NCBI RefSeq assembly: GCF_009765865.1
Contig: NZ_LMUQ01000027.1
Coordinates: 1 to 64,000, forward strand
From: Acidisoma sp. L85
GTDB lineage: Bacteria > Pseudomonadota > Alphaproteobacteria > Acetobacterales > Acetobacteraceae
DNA: 64,000 nt
Reading direction: 5' to 3'
The translations under genes and the position numbers were made by a program. Every line of letters starts with the position of its first letter. Position 1 is the first letter of the stretch. A model generated the notes under the pieces. It had not been told where the DNA came from and searched no databases. It saw nothing but the letters and a program-made list of their open reading frames with translations. Of the stretch, positions 33,410-42,638 are shown one piece after another.

Positions 33410-35044
33410 CTAACTCAGCGTAAAGCCGTCGTATCCCCGTCGCGCTGAGTCCGCGCATATTTCGAGATAGCTCGAGAAACCGCCTGGATAACCGAGGATT
33501 TGTCTCGGCTTTCCCGGGATGTTGGCGCCGTTGTACCAGGATTCCGCTTGTGGAAAGAGACTTTTGTGAAAGAGCACATCGAGATGGTCGGTCCAACGAT
33601 CCTGAGCATCCGCTTTGGCTTCTACCCTAGTGAGGTTATTCTTGACCATAAACGCGATGCAGTCGATCACCCAATTGCCTTGTAGTTCGGCGCAAGTCGG
33701 TCCGTTCGCAAATCCTGATGGGCCCTGCGGCCCGAAAACGAAGAACAGATTCGGGAAGCAAGTACTAGCCATGCCGAGGTGGGTCCGCACGCAGCTGGCC
33801 CATTTCTCCGCGAAGGTCTGACCGTCGGTTCCGCGGATATCGACCGCCGTTAGGCCGCCAGTAATGGAGTCGAACCCCGTGGCAAGCACGAGAACGTCTA
33901 GTTCGTACTCGCCCTCCGTAGTCACGACGGTCGAAGGCGTGACCCACTTGATAGGCGAAGTCTTCAGGTCCACCAGGGCAATGTTCGGCTGGTTCAGGAC
34001 TTCGTAGAAATTCTGCTCAAGGCTAGGCCGTTTTACGCCGAACGGATGAAGCGGCTCGGTCGGCGCGAGGATCTCAGCCATTTTTGGGTCTGCAACGCGA
34101 GCCCGCACTTTGTCCCGCCAGAACGTATACGCGGACCGATTTGTTTCCTCGCTCTCTATGAGGTCGTCGAAATTTGCCAGCCAGAAGCGAAACCCTCCAA
34201 GCTCCCAGAGCTTCTCGTAGACTTGTCTGCGCTCTTCTTCTGTGACATCGGTGCCGCGCTTGTGTTGGACATCCATGTCGAAACCTGAGGGTGTCTGTCC
34301 TCGCAGTTCGAAGCGGGCGGGAAATTCTTCCTTAAACTTGCGGACTTCCTCGTCGTCGAAGTGTTTCTGGCGCATAGGTAGCGCCGTGTTCGGAGTGCGT
34401 TGGAAGATCGTGACATGGCTGGCGATCTTCCCGACCTCCTGGATGACCTGAACACCACTCGCGCCTGTCCCGAGCACACCGACTCGCTTGCCCTCAAGCT
34501 TCACGCCTTCTTGTGGCCACCGTGCCGTGTGGTGCATTTTTCCCTTGAAATCTTGCAGGCCCGGAATGTTCGGAATATAGGGTCGCGAAGCGAATCCGGT
34601 GCATGTCACGAAAAAGCGAGCGATAGCAGCGGGCGTCCCGTCGGTTGAAATGATCCAAGCGTTACTTTCCTGATTGAACTCGGCGTGTGTGATCTTTGTA
34701 TTGAGATAGATGTCTTTGCTCAGGCTCCATTTTTTATCCACGAACTCGAAATACTCACGTATTTCCTTGTAGGAGGGATACAGGTCAAGAAATTTCCAGT
34801 CTCGCCAGAGACTTTCGTCGGAATACTGGTAAATGTTCGATGGTGTATCAACACGCGCACCGGGATAGCAGTTCCAGTGCCAAGTTCCTCCCAACGATCC
34901 GGCGGCCTCGAAGACTTTTACCCGCAGTCCCAGCTCCCGCAACATTTTAAGCTGATACAAGCCGGAGAAACCCGCCCCCATAATGGCAACATCAAGCTCA
35001 ATGGGCGTCCTGCGTTGTTCTTGACCCGTCATTACATTTCCCAT
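33410..35044 (-). CDS. Baeyer-Villiger flavin monooxygenase (cyclohexanone monooxygenase type)
   Basis: 544 residues. FAD motif GAGFSG (23-28), the type I Baeyer-Villiger fingerprint F166-x-G-xxx-H172-xxx-W176-P177, and NADPH motif GTGASG (192-197) are all present, as are GGTWHWNCYPGARVD and the late ATGFDSITGG block. It would insert oxygen next to a ketone to give an ester or lactone, using NADPH and O2. The start is ATG 35044, or ATG 35032 with GGGAA upstream. It is the last gene of the system B run, 155 bases after the binding-protein gene. Confidence 0.92.
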   Translation of the reverse strand: MGNVMTGQEQRRTPIELDVAIMGAGFSGLYQLKMLRELGLRVKVFEAAGSLGGTWHWNCYPGARVDTPSNIYQYSDESLWRDWKFLDLYPSYKEIREYFEFVDKKWSLSKDIYLNTKITHAEFNQESNAWIISTDGTPAAIARFFVTCTGFASRPYIPNIPGLQDFKGKMHHTARWPQEGVKLEGKRVGVLGTGASGVQVIQEVGKIASHVTIFQRTPNTALPMRQKHFDDEEVRKFKEEFPARFELRGQTPSGFDMDVQHKRGTDVTEEERRQVYEKLWELGGFRFWLANFDDLIESEETNRSAYTFWRDKVRARVADPKMAEILAPTEPLHPFGVKRPSLEQNFYEVLNQPNIALVDLKTSPIKWVTPSTVVTTEGEYELDVLVLATGFDSITGGLTAVDIRGTDGQTFAEKWASCVRTHLGMASTCFPNLFFVFGPQGPSGFANGPTCAELQGNWVIDCIAFMVKNNLTRVEAKADAQDRWTDHLDVLFHKSLFPQAESWYNGANIPGKPRQILGYPGGFSSYLEICADSARRGYDGFTLS

Positions 35045-35136
35045 TTCAAGGACTACCGTCTACAGGTTCTCGCCTCGAGGCACGTCGGAGGTGCCCACTG
35101 CTGCACGATAACACCTGTCGTAACGGAATCTGCGGC

Positions 35137-35174
35137 AAGTTGTATGCGGGTCGCTGCCGCGCCGCATACAACTT
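35137..35174. promoter_or_regulatory. 13-bp inverted repeat between binding-protein and monooxygenase genes
   Basis: Perfect arms AAGTTGTATGCGG (35137-35149) and its complement (35162-35174) around 12 bases. It starts 25 bases after the binding-protein stop on the minus strand. It may be an mRNA-stabilising or terminating hairpin, or an operator: the TTGTAT half-sites resemble GntR-type sites. Confidence 0.5.
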
Positions 35175-35199
35175 GGTGTCGCTTGGTCTGACTTTCTTT

Positions 35200-36417
35200 T
35201 TAGTGGACCGCGGGCTGGACCTTGGTGAGTTTGTAGAGATCCGCCGGCGGCTCACAGTGGCCGCAGTTGATTCCGGGTTCCAACGGAGCCGGGTGGAGCG
35301 CTGCAGGTAATGGCTGAATTGTCGCTCCGGGCTTGGGAAGGCCTGTGAGTGCTGTTTTCATCGTGAGCTCAGGCAGCAATACCGGCTCGAAAACCTCGGT
35401 GGTGAAGGAGTCCGTAACCTTGTCCTTCGGGAACACGTTACAGCCGTTTTCGAACTCGTCGCCCGGGCACACCTTGACTTTGTCGGCGGGCACCCACGGC
35501 AAAGGATACTCGATGTTGTGTATAGCGAGGTTCCTCTTCTTGGTCAGGACCTCCATCATAATCTTGAACGCATAGCCGGCTGTTGCGGGTGGCGATCCAG
35601 AGGAAGCGCCGGTGAAACCTCTCGCCTTCAAAGCGGGGTCAATCAACGCGAGGCGGAATGCATTCGAGTCCTCACCAGTGATTGGAAACAGTTCGGAACG
35701 CTTGGAGGCTAACACCGCCTTCAGCACGCCTTCCTCACCATATTCCGACCATATACCCGTCACCTCCGGATGAGCAATCAACGCCTTAGCAGTTTCCTGC
35801 TGAGAGGTCTGAGCGCTCCACATCCCATAATATGTAGCGACGATATGGATGTTGGGGTATTTCTTGAAGATAGCCTCGGCTCCTAGCACATGCCTCTTGT
35901 CAACTGAATTTCCCGGAACACCCCGGTTCTCAAAGATGATACCTTTACCGCCCAACATGTTCACCAAAGCTTGCGCGGTGTTCTCACCGAAGCCCGAGGT
36001 AATATAGCTTACATTGTAGGCGCAGGGCTCAGTGACTGTCGCATCGTACATGAAGAACAGCACCCCCGCTTTGCAGCCTTTCCGGATCGTGCGGTTTAGA
36101 GCTGTGGGCGAGACGGGGAAACTAATCACGCCGTCGGCTTTGTCAGCGATCATGCTCTCATAGGCGGAGATTTGCGCCTGTACGTCCGTCCCCGAGATGA
36201 CTTCCCTGAGGTCAACCAACTTGTCGTACGGGGGTGTTGCGGCAAGGGCCTTCACGATATTGGCCGCCTCGGTCTGCCAGTCGTTTCCCGAGTAGCTGAG
36301 GCTCAGGTAAATCTTGAACTTCTTATCCTGGGCTTTCGATTCTCCGTGCGCCGCCATGAATAACGCCGCGGCAGCGCTGAAGGCTAAAAGCCCGCGCTTG
36401 AGGTATTGACCGATCAT
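35200..36417 (-). CDS. Sugar-type periplasmic binding protein, CUT2 family (system B)
   Basis: 405 residues with signal peptide (LLAFSAAAALFMAAHGESKAQ). Fold markers: IYLSLSYSGNDWQTEAANIV, SGTDVQAQISAYESMIADKADGVISFPVSPTALN, IWSEYGEEGV. It is about 60 residues longer than system A's protein and carries six mature-part Cys, including CPGDEFENGC and a C-terminal CGHC, suggesting disulfides. The oxidative enzymes in its operon suggest a non-sugar cyclic ligand, although the fold is that of sugar-binding proteins. Confidence 0.9.
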   Translation of the reverse strand: MIGQYLKRGLLAFSAAAALFMAAHGESKAQDKKFKIYLSLSYSGNDWQTEAANIVKALAATPPYDKLVDLREVISGTDVQAQISAYESMIADKADGVISFPVSPTALNRTIRKGCKAGVLFFMYDATVTEPCAYNVSYITSGFGENTAQALVNMLGGKGIIFENRGVPGNSVDKRHVLGAEAIFKKYPNIHIVATYYGMWSAQTSQQETAKALIAHPEVTGIWSEYGEEGVLKAVLASKRSELFPITGEDSNAFRLALIDPALKARGFTGASSGSPPATAGYAFKIMMEVLTKKRNLAIHNIEYPLPWVPADKVKVCPGDEFENGCNVFPKDKVTDSFTTEVFEPVLLPELTMKTALTGLPKPGATIQPLPAALHPAPLEPGINCGHCEPPADLYKLTKVQPAVH

Positions 36418-37526
36418 CCGTTTCCTCCTGTTTTATTTGGTTTGTGACCTGCGCCGCCCGGGCGACTGCGGGACGCGGTGTTTCTGAATTTGGGCGTGAG
36501 GGCCCAACCGATCCCCATGTTTTCTCTCAATGCGAGGAGAGCAAGCATAATCACGAGGCCGTAAATGACCGTGCGCCATCCTTCGGCTAGTCCGAGGGCC
36601 TCGATGATAGTGGAGAGGGTCGTGAGCAAAAGCGCGCCGCCCACAGTCGCCAGATATGTGCCACGTCCGCCTAGGATTGACGCGCCACCCACCACCACTG
36701 CGGCCACGGACGGAAGCAAGTAAGACTGACCCATTGTCAGTGTCGCGCCGGTCGCATAACCGACGAGCAGAATCCCGGCCAGGCCCGATGTCGCGCCACT
36801 GATTGCATACGCGGCAACGATCAGCAGGCGCACCGGAAGGCCCGCGATATAGGCCGCCATCGGGCTAGTCCCTACCGCATAGAGTCGGCGGCCAAAACTA
36901 CTGTGTGACTGCACCAGCGTGGCAAGAATGATAAAGATCAACAGCAGCCAGAGGATCACGGGAAGGCCTGCGAACGTGCTCGTATAGGCGCTGGTCAAGG
37001 CTGGCGAAGCGACCCCACGTGGCTGGCCTCCCGTAAATCCGAGAAAAACGCCGTAAATGATTAAACTGGTAGCAAGAGTCATGATAAAAGGCGGTAGCCT
37101 AAGTAGTGTAGCCCCCAAGCCGTTTATTGCTCCGACGCAGCCAGTTACGAGCAAGATACAGGGGATCGCCCAAAAGAGGGCGACGAGAGATGTCCCGATC
37201 CAACGGTATGCAAGGATTCCGCCCAAAGTCATGACAACGCCAACAGACAGATCAAGACCGCCTATCAGGATGACAAGACCCTGCCCGAATCCCAGCACGA
37301 TTGTGAAAGAGGAAAGTAAGAGAATTGCCTGGGCCTGTTGCCAGCTGCCAAACCCGGAACTGATGAGGCGAGACGCCAGGATCATAAAGACAGTAAGCCC
37401 AAACAAGGCAAGTGTGGTCCAGCCCTCAGGCCCAATTCTGAATCCGGATCTGGCTGCCGTCGCCTTGGCTGAAGCCTCCGGGACCGGAGCCGCTGTAGCG
37501 TGCTCGGAAGGGCTAGTCTTCGTCAT
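36414..37526 (-). CDS. CUT2 ABC permease (system B, second)
   Basis: 370 residues, BPD_transp_2 family: VLGFGQGLVILIGGLDLSVGVVMT, LRLPPFIMTLATSLI, LPSVAAVVVGGASILGGRGTY. A 30-residue Ala/Ser/Pro-rich cytoplasmic N-terminus precedes the first helix. It overlaps the binding-protein gene and the other permease gene by four bases at each side, so the three are coupled. Confidence 0.9.
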   Translation of the reverse strand: MTKTSPSEHATAAPVPEASAKATAARSGFRIGPEGWTTLALFGLTVFMILASRLISSGFGSWQQAQAILLLSSFTIVLGFGQGLVILIGGLDLSVGVVMTLGGILAYRWIGTSLVALFWAIPCILLVTGCVGAINGLGATLLRLPPFIMTLATSLIIYGVFLGFTGGQPRGVASPALTSAYTSTFAGLPVILWLLLIFIILATLVQSHSSFGRRLYAVGTSPMAAYIAGLPVRLLIVAAYAISGATSGLAGILLVGYATGATLTMGQSYLLPSVAAVVVGGASILGGRGTYLATVGGALLLTTLSTIIEALGLAEGWRTVIYGLVIMLALLALRENMGIGWALTPKFRNTASRSRPGGAGHKPNKTGGNG

Positions 37527-38521
37527 CGGCTCCGCCCCGCGGCGATCGAAGCAGAAATGCCGCCCACAAGGACCGCGAGAATCATAATCGCTCCCTGGAA
37601 GATGACGGTGTAGAAGGATGACACACCGGCGGAGAACAGCGCCTTCTGCAATAAGACAAGAAGAGCGGCTCCAACCATTGAGCCGATCGGCCCCCCGTAG
37701 CCGCCTGCGAATGACGTTCCTCCTATAGCGATGGCGGCGAACATCAGTAATAGAAAGGGCGTTCCGGCGGAGGGACTGCCCGTAGCAGTCACTGCGCTGA
37801 GCATAAAGCCTGCAAGGCCGTAGCAGATTCCTCCCAGACTATAGGCGAGGAATTTGGTGCGAAGGACCGGCACGCCCGCCAGTGAGGCAGCGGTCTCATC
37901 GGCTCCCACCGCGTAAATCGCCACGCCAAAGGCCGTGCTGCGAACTACGAGCCAAAGTAGGACTATAACGAGTGCGATAGCGCCTGCGGCCGGGAAGACA
38001 CCCAAGATCGGATCCGTAGCGTTGTCCGCGATAAAGTCGGATACGTTGCCCCCAGGTGCGTCAAGCACCACGATGGCGAGGCCCGAGCAGACGATCATTG
38101 TGGCGAGCGTGGAGGCGATCGATTGGAGTTTGCCAAAGGCAACCAGCGCGCCGTTGACCATGCCAACGGCGAGTCCAATCAAGATGGCCAGCAGCAATCC
38201 CCACAACGCGTTGAGCGGCCCATCGCCGATCTGCGTCGCTATACAAACATTGACGAGAGAAATGACCCCGGCGACAGACAGATCGAAACCGCCCGTCAAC
38301 ATCACGACTGTGCCGCCGGCAGCCGCCAGTGCGAGTGGCAAGGTGTCGTTGGCTAAGTCGTTCATCGGCTGAAGGCCGAAGACGTCTCCTTGCGCTGCCG
38401 CGTAGAAGGCGAACAAAAGGACATAGAGGATCGAGACGACGAGGGCGCCGTTGCCCAGCCACAGCCTGATCGAACGATCGGCGGTCTGATCGGAAACTTT
38501 TCGGCTTACAAAAGCGCTCAC
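37523..38521 (-). CDS. CUT2 ABC permease (system B, first)
   Basis: 332 residues, BPD_transp_2 family: LPLALAAAGGTVVMLTGGFDLSVAGVIS, LQSIASTLATMIVCSGLAIVVLD, MFAAIAIGGTSFAGGYGGPIGS. It pairs with the next permease as a heterodimer. Its start overlaps the ATPase stop by four bases. Confidence 0.9.
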   Translation of the reverse strand: MSAFVSRKVSDQTADRSIRLWLGNGALVVSILYVLLFAFYAAAQGDVFGLQPMNDLANDTLPLALAAAGGTVVMLTGGFDLSVAGVISLVNVCIATQIGDGPLNALWGLLLAILIGLAVGMVNGALVAFGKLQSIASTLATMIVCSGLAIVVLDAPGGNVSDFIADNATDPILGVFPAAGAIALVIVLLWLVVRSTAFGVAIYAVGADETAASLAGVPVLRTKFLAYSLGGICYGLAGFMLSAVTATGSPSAGTPFLLLMFAAIAIGGTSFAGGYGGPIGSMVGAALLVLLQKALFSAGVSSFYTVIFQGAIMILAVLVGGISASIAAGRSR

Positions 38522-40092
38522 GCTGTCTCCCTCGAGCGGATCTCTTCGATGTTGTGTCCGGTGGCCAGAGCCACCAAACCCTCCTCGCTTAGGTTCTCAC
38601 CTGAAAGCTCACCCGCCACCCGGCCTCTGTATAAGACAAGGCAGCGATGGCTAAGCTTCACCAGTTCCGGCAGCTCAGTTGAGTAAATCAGCACGCTGCC
38701 GCCATCTTGTACAAAGCGATGGATCACCTCGTAGATCGTCTGCTTGGTTCCCACGTCGACGCCGCGTGTTGGATCGAAAAGTATCAGGCTTCGCGCGCCC
38801 GACAAGAGAACGCGCATGATGAGCGCCTTCTGCTGATTTCCACCCGAGAGCGCAGAAATGCGTAGGCGAAGGAGCCGCTCGGCGAGCTGCACACGCTGTA
38901 TCTGGTCAGCCGCGACAGCATATTCGCGTCTGCTGCTGACGAGCCCAAACCGGCTGAGCCGATTCAGCAGAGGAAGCGTGACGTTGGCACATGTCGATTG
39001 AGTAAGGAAAATGCCTTCGGACTTGCGCTCCTCTGGCACGAAAGCAATGCCCGCGCCCGCCGCTAAAGCTTGTCCCGGGGACTTCAGGTTGACTAGTGAA
39101 CCCTCGAGCGAAATGGTGCCACGCAATGGTCGCGCCACCCCGCCCAAAATGCGAAAGAGCTCGCGCTGTCCCTGCCCTTCAAGTGCAGCCACACCCACCA
39201 CTTCGCCCTTGTGAAGCGAAAAGCCAACGTCGTGGATCGATTCTCCGGTCAGCCCGGATACCTCGATCGCAACATCCCGGACCACAGAGGAACCGCTCGC
39301 GACCTGTCGCCGCTCTTCGGAGCGCTTTCCGACCATCATGCGGAAGATTTCGTTATCGCTTGTCTCAGCGATGGCAATCGGGCCGATACTGTCCCCGTTG
39401 CGCAGGATCGTTCCCTTATTGCAGAGGCGGCGCACCTCACTAAGACGGTGCGATATGTACAGCGTCGCCATTCCACTAGCAGCCAGCTGCTCAACGATGC
39501 GAAAGAGCCATTCGGGTTCCGCCAACGCCGCGGTGGGTTCGTCCAGTACCAGCAAACGGGGTCTATGGCTGATGGCCCGGATGATCTCGATCCGTTGCTT
39601 TTGCGCAAGAGATAAGCGGCTGACGATCGAGCGGGGCGAAATATCGGCGGCATCGAATTGGTGGAGGAGTTCTACGGCCCGGGCTTCATTGCGTGATCGC
39701 GACGCTAGCCCGAGCCCCCCCTTTAGGGGATGAGGGAGTGTAAGATTGGCCGCGACGGTGAGGTTGGGTAGGAGACTAAGCTCCTGAAAGGCGGTAGAGA
39801 CGCCAGAACGACGCGCGTCCATCAGGGATCGGGGTTCGTAGGGTGTGCCGTCCAGCGAGAGCGCGCCGCCGCCTTGCCGGACGATGCCACTCAGAACCTT
39901 GACGAAGGTCGATTTGCCAGCGCCGTTCTCACCGAGCAAAGCATGCACCTCGCCCGATAGCACTTCGAGTGTGACTGAGTTTAGAGCGATCGTGGCGCCA
40001 TATGCCTTCGACACGCCCGCGACGCGCAGCACAGGCGTTTGGGGTGCGGGACCTCCGCTAGCGTCATCGATTTCGTCGGTCTGGTGTTGCAT
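38518..40092 (-). CDS. RbsA-like ABC ATPase (system B)
   Basis: 524 residues. Half 1: GENGAGKST, signature LSLAQKQ, Walker B LLVLDEPTAAL. Half 2: degenerate Walker A region LEGQGQREL, signature LSGGNQQ, and Walker B LILFDPTRGVD, where the usual Asp-Glu reads Phe-Asp. ATG 40092 has GAGGGG 5-6 bases upstream; the frame stays open for another 600 bases, but that is the shadow of the dehydrogenase gene. It follows the dehydrogenase by 95 bases and is coupled to the permease downstream. Confidence 0.92.
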   Translation of the reverse strand: MQHQTDEIDDASGGPAPQTPVLRVAGVSKAYGATIALNSVTLEVLSGEVHALLGENGAGKSTFVKVLSGIVRQGGGALSLDGTPYEPRSLMDARRSGVSTAFQELSLLPNLTVAANLTLPHPLKGGLGLASRSRNEARAVELLHQFDAADISPRSIVSRLSLAQKQRIEIIRAISHRPRLLVLDEPTAALAEPEWLFRIVEQLAASGMATLYISHRLSEVRRLCNKGTILRNGDSIGPIAIAETSDNEIFRMMVGKRSEERRQVASGSSVVRDVAIEVSGLTGESIHDVGFSLHKGEVVGVAALEGQGQRELFRILGGVARPLRGTISLEGSLVNLKSPGQALAAGAGIAFVPEERKSEGIFLTQSTCANVTLPLLNRLSRFGLVSSRREYAVAADQIQRVQLAERLLRLRISALSGGNQQKALIMRVLLSGARSLILFDPTRGVDVGTKQTIYEVIHRFVQDGGSVLIYSTELPELVKLSHRCLVLYRGRVAGELSGENLSEEGLVALATGHNIEEIRSRETA

Positions 40093-40187
40093 CGCGCCCC
40101 TCGTTGCCGGCCGCTGGACCGGCCTCTGGCCCATATGGCGCAGCCGGCGCGGAGGGTTCCGGCGCCAACTGCTCCGTATCGACGTGG

Positions 40188-41243
40188 TTAGGGCGTGACC
40201 GCGACCTTGATGACGCCATCGCGCTGATTTGCAAACAACTCGTAGGCTGCCTCGATGTCGTCCAGCTTGTAGCGGTGCGTCACAAGAGAGCCGAATTTGA
40301 CCCGGCCGTTCTCGATGATCTTCAGCAACCGCGCCATGCGGTCCTTGCCTCCGGGACAAGTTGAGGTAACGATCGTCTTGTTCGCGAGTCCAGCTCCTAT
40401 GCCTTGCAGCGGCAGGGGAACATCGGTGGAATAAATACCGACGCTTGAGATTATCGCCCCAGGCCGGGTACAATTCAGGCAACCCGCTAAGGTTTCGGTG
40501 CGGCCGAGGCATTCGAGTGCGACATCGGCACCGGCACCGTTGGTCAGCCTCATTACTTCCGAAATTACATCGGTCGCGTTGGGATCGAGGACGACGTCCG
40601 CGCCCATCAACTTCGATTTTTCTCGGCGCTCCGCCACTGGGTCCACGGCGATGATGAGCCCCGCTCCCAGCTGCCGGGCACCGGCTGTTGCGCAAAGGCC
40701 GATTGGACCCTGGGCGAAAATGACTACAGTGTCGCCGATTTTTATATTGCCATGTTCGGCCGCAGAAAAGCCGGTGCTCACAATGTCCGGAACAAGAAGG
40801 ACCTCTTCGTCTGTGACATTATCTGGGATGACCGCCATGTTTGCCTGGGCGTTCGGTATGAGAAAGTACTCGGCTTGGCATCCATCAAGGTAGTTTCCGA
40901 GCATCCATCCGCCCGCAGTCTTGCCGCCACACTGAGAGTGAAATCCCATCAGACAGGAGTTGCATTGTCCGCAGGGCGTCGTAGCGGCACAAAGGACGCG
41001 CTGCCCTTCTTTGTAGCCGGTGACCTGAGAACCAACCTTTTCAAGGATGCCAATCGGCTCGTGACCGATCGTCAGCCCCTTAGCCACGGGATACTCCCCT
41101 TTGAGGATATGAATATCTGTCCCGCAAATTGTTGTCGTCGTAATGCGTACTAAAGCATCTGTAGGTCCGACATCCGGCACCGGCTTCTCGTCCAGGACGA
41201 TGCGGCCGACCTCGGCGAAGATGGCGGCTCTCATTTTTGGCAT
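40188..41243 (-). CDS. Zinc-dependent alcohol dehydrogenase (MDR superfamily)
   Basis: 351 residues. Catalytic zinc ligands are seen in TTICGTDIH (Cys) and GHEPIG (His-Glu); structural zinc Cys in CGQCNSCLMGFHSQC; nucleotide-binding region in VVIFAQGPIGLCATAGARQLGA followed by an Asp (VDPVAERREKS), which favours NAD over NADP. The sequence resembles secondary-alcohol dehydrogenases (LTIGHEPIG, TPCGQC blocks). A secondary alcohol oxidised to a ketone would feed the Baeyer-Villiger enzyme of the same run. AGGGA lies 8 bases before ATG 41243. Confidence 0.92.
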   Translation of the reverse strand: MPKMRAAIFAEVGRIVLDEKPVPDVGPTDALVRITTTTICGTDIHILKGEYPVAKGLTIGHEPIGILEKVGSQVTGYKEGQRVLCAATTPCGQCNSCLMGFHSQCGGKTAGGWMLGNYLDGCQAEYFLIPNAQANMAVIPDNVTDEEVLLVPDIVSTGFSAAEHGNIKIGDTVVIFAQGPIGLCATAGARQLGAGLIIAVDPVAERREKSKLMGADVVLDPNATDVISEVMRLTNGAGADVALECLGRTETLAGCLNCTRPGAIISSVGIYSTDVPLPLQGIGAGLANKTIVTSTCPGGKDRMARLLKIIENGRVKFGSLVTHRYKLDDIEAAYELFANQRDGVIKVAVTP

Positions 41244-41313
41244 CTGCGTGATCCCTAATTCGAACGTTTCTGTCTACGAGATACTTTGTTCAGAGGCGGC
41301 TTCGGACATGCGG

Positions 41314-42537
41314 TCAGTGGAGGAATTCGAGTGATGCCGTTTCCTGCACCACCGCCTCGGGGGTCCGATGCCGTTCCGCGTCCTGCCGCTCCTCTTGCGT
41401 ACTAACCTGCGACTGCATGTAAGCTCCAAGTTGCCGCGCCCGCCGCATGATTTTGGCTCCAACCGGCATACGCTCTTGCTCGAATCCCAGCAAAGCAGAC
41501 TCGACACCATCATCATTCCGGAGCGATTTAGCTAGCGACAGGGCATCTTGAGCTGCTTTGGTGACACCGGCACCAACATGCGGCCGGACCACGAAGGCGG
41601 CATCCCCGAGGAGCGCCACACGGCCTATCGCCATCCGGCGCGTCTCAAGATCATAAATCGGCTGAAAGAAGGGCTGGACAGTCAAGTGTACGAGTTCCTG
41701 AAACTGCGGAGCCAAGGAACGCGACGCTGACCGCTGCATGGCCTCGATCATCTCTCCGCGTATCAGGCGTGGCGGAATGGATAGCTCATGGACATTAGCT
41801 TGGGCGTCCGTAAGTAGTTTTCGCAGCTCGACCGCTTCATCCGCCGGGCGGTACCAGACCCAATTATAGCGCCTCCGGCCAACCCGCATGTCGTTGTTGA
41901 CACCAGCAACGGGATAGCCAAGCATCTGTTCACCCTTCGGCAGTGAGAAGGTGAAATGCCCAAAAATATCCCGCCTGGTTGTCTCTGTGACGTCCCCTTC
42001 ATCGACAAGCCCGCGCCATGCGACGTAGCCTGCATAGTTTGGCACGATGTCCGGAAAGAAGTGCCGCCTCACAGAAGAGCGGAAGCCATCGGCACCTATC
42101 AGAAGATCCGCGCGCGCCTCGGAACCGCCGGCAAACCGTGCCACCACAGCGTCGGCACCATTCTCAACCGATTCCAGCGTGTGTCCCATGTGATAGCATT
42201 CATCTGGCAAGCGCGATCGCAGCTCATGATAAAGCCGGTCCCAGGATGTCAGGACCTGCGGGTAGGCGAGTTCCAGAACAGCCGCTCCGGAAGGGTCGAA
42301 GACGCGTCTGCCCTCTACCCTCACTCCTAGGTCCGCGGTTAGCTCGATGCCAGCAGCTTGGAGCGCGTCGAACAGATCCCGGTGAGTGACGATGCCTGCT
42401 CCCCGGCCGGCCAATTCTACTTCGGATCGTTCGAAGACATCGACACTCCATCCTTGGCGATGCAGTAGAAGAGCTGTCGTGAGGCCCGCGATTGAGCCCC
42501 CCACAATAATCGCGCTTTTGCTCGGTTGAGAGCTCAA
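41314..42537 (-). CDS. Flavin monooxygenase, 2,6-dihydroxypyridine 3-monooxygenase-like
   Basis: 407 residues of the single-component aromatic hydroxylase type. FAD motif IIVGGSIAGLTTALLL, then GRGAGIVTH, the middle DG motif IGADGFRSSVR, PNYAGYVAWRG, and GRVALLGDAAFVVRPHVGAGVTKA. The last two blocks closely resemble 2,6-dihydroxypyridine hydroxylase, from memory of that enzyme; the substrate is probably an electron-rich ring. It lies between the TetR gene and the alcohol dehydrogenase gene, with a TetR-type palindrome 46 bases before its start. Confidence 0.88.
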   Translation of the reverse strand: MSSQPSKSAIIVGGSIAGLTTALLLHRQGWSVDVFERSEVELAGRGAGIVTHRDLFDALQAAGIELTADLGVRVEGRRVFDPSGAAVLELAYPQVLTSWDRLYHELRSRLPDECYHMGHTLESVENGADAVVARFAGGSEARADLLIGADGFRSSVRRHFFPDIVPNYAGYVAWRGLVDEGDVTETTRRDIFGHFTFSLPKGEQMLGYPVAGVNNDMRVGRRRYNWVWYRPADEAVELRKLLTDAQANVHELSIPPRLIRGEMIEAMQRSASRSLAPQFQELVHLTVQPFFQPIYDLETRRMAIGRVALLGDAAFVVRPHVGAGVTKAAQDALSLAKSLRNDDGVESALLGFEQERMPVGAKIMRRARQLGAYMQSQVSTQEERQDAERHRTPEAVVQETASLEFLH

Positions 42538-42582
42538 ATCGCCACCCTATCCCCCGCAGGTTACCCCGAGGTGTTTTATTGT

Positions 42583-42604
42583 TATAGTTCGATCGATCTA
42601 TAAA
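42583..42604. promoter_or_regulatory. TetR-type operator candidate, site A
   Basis: A 22-base near-palindrome: outer arms TTATAG (42583-42588) and CTATAA (42599-42604) around the core CGATCG (42591-42596), with only the two bases beside the core unsymmetrical. It contains GTTCGATCGATC (42588-42599), found inverted at site B. It lies 46 bases before the monooxygenase start. Confidence 0.6.
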
Positions 42605-42638
42605 TAGGAGGGGTCGAGAACGGGTGTCAAGCCGAAAG

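Noticed and set aside
40093-40695. 200-codon N-terminal extension of the system B ATPase
   Set aside because: It is antisense-free but lies in the wrong frame over the alcohol dehydrogenase gene and has Arg/Cys-rich non-protein composition; a good start exists at 40092.
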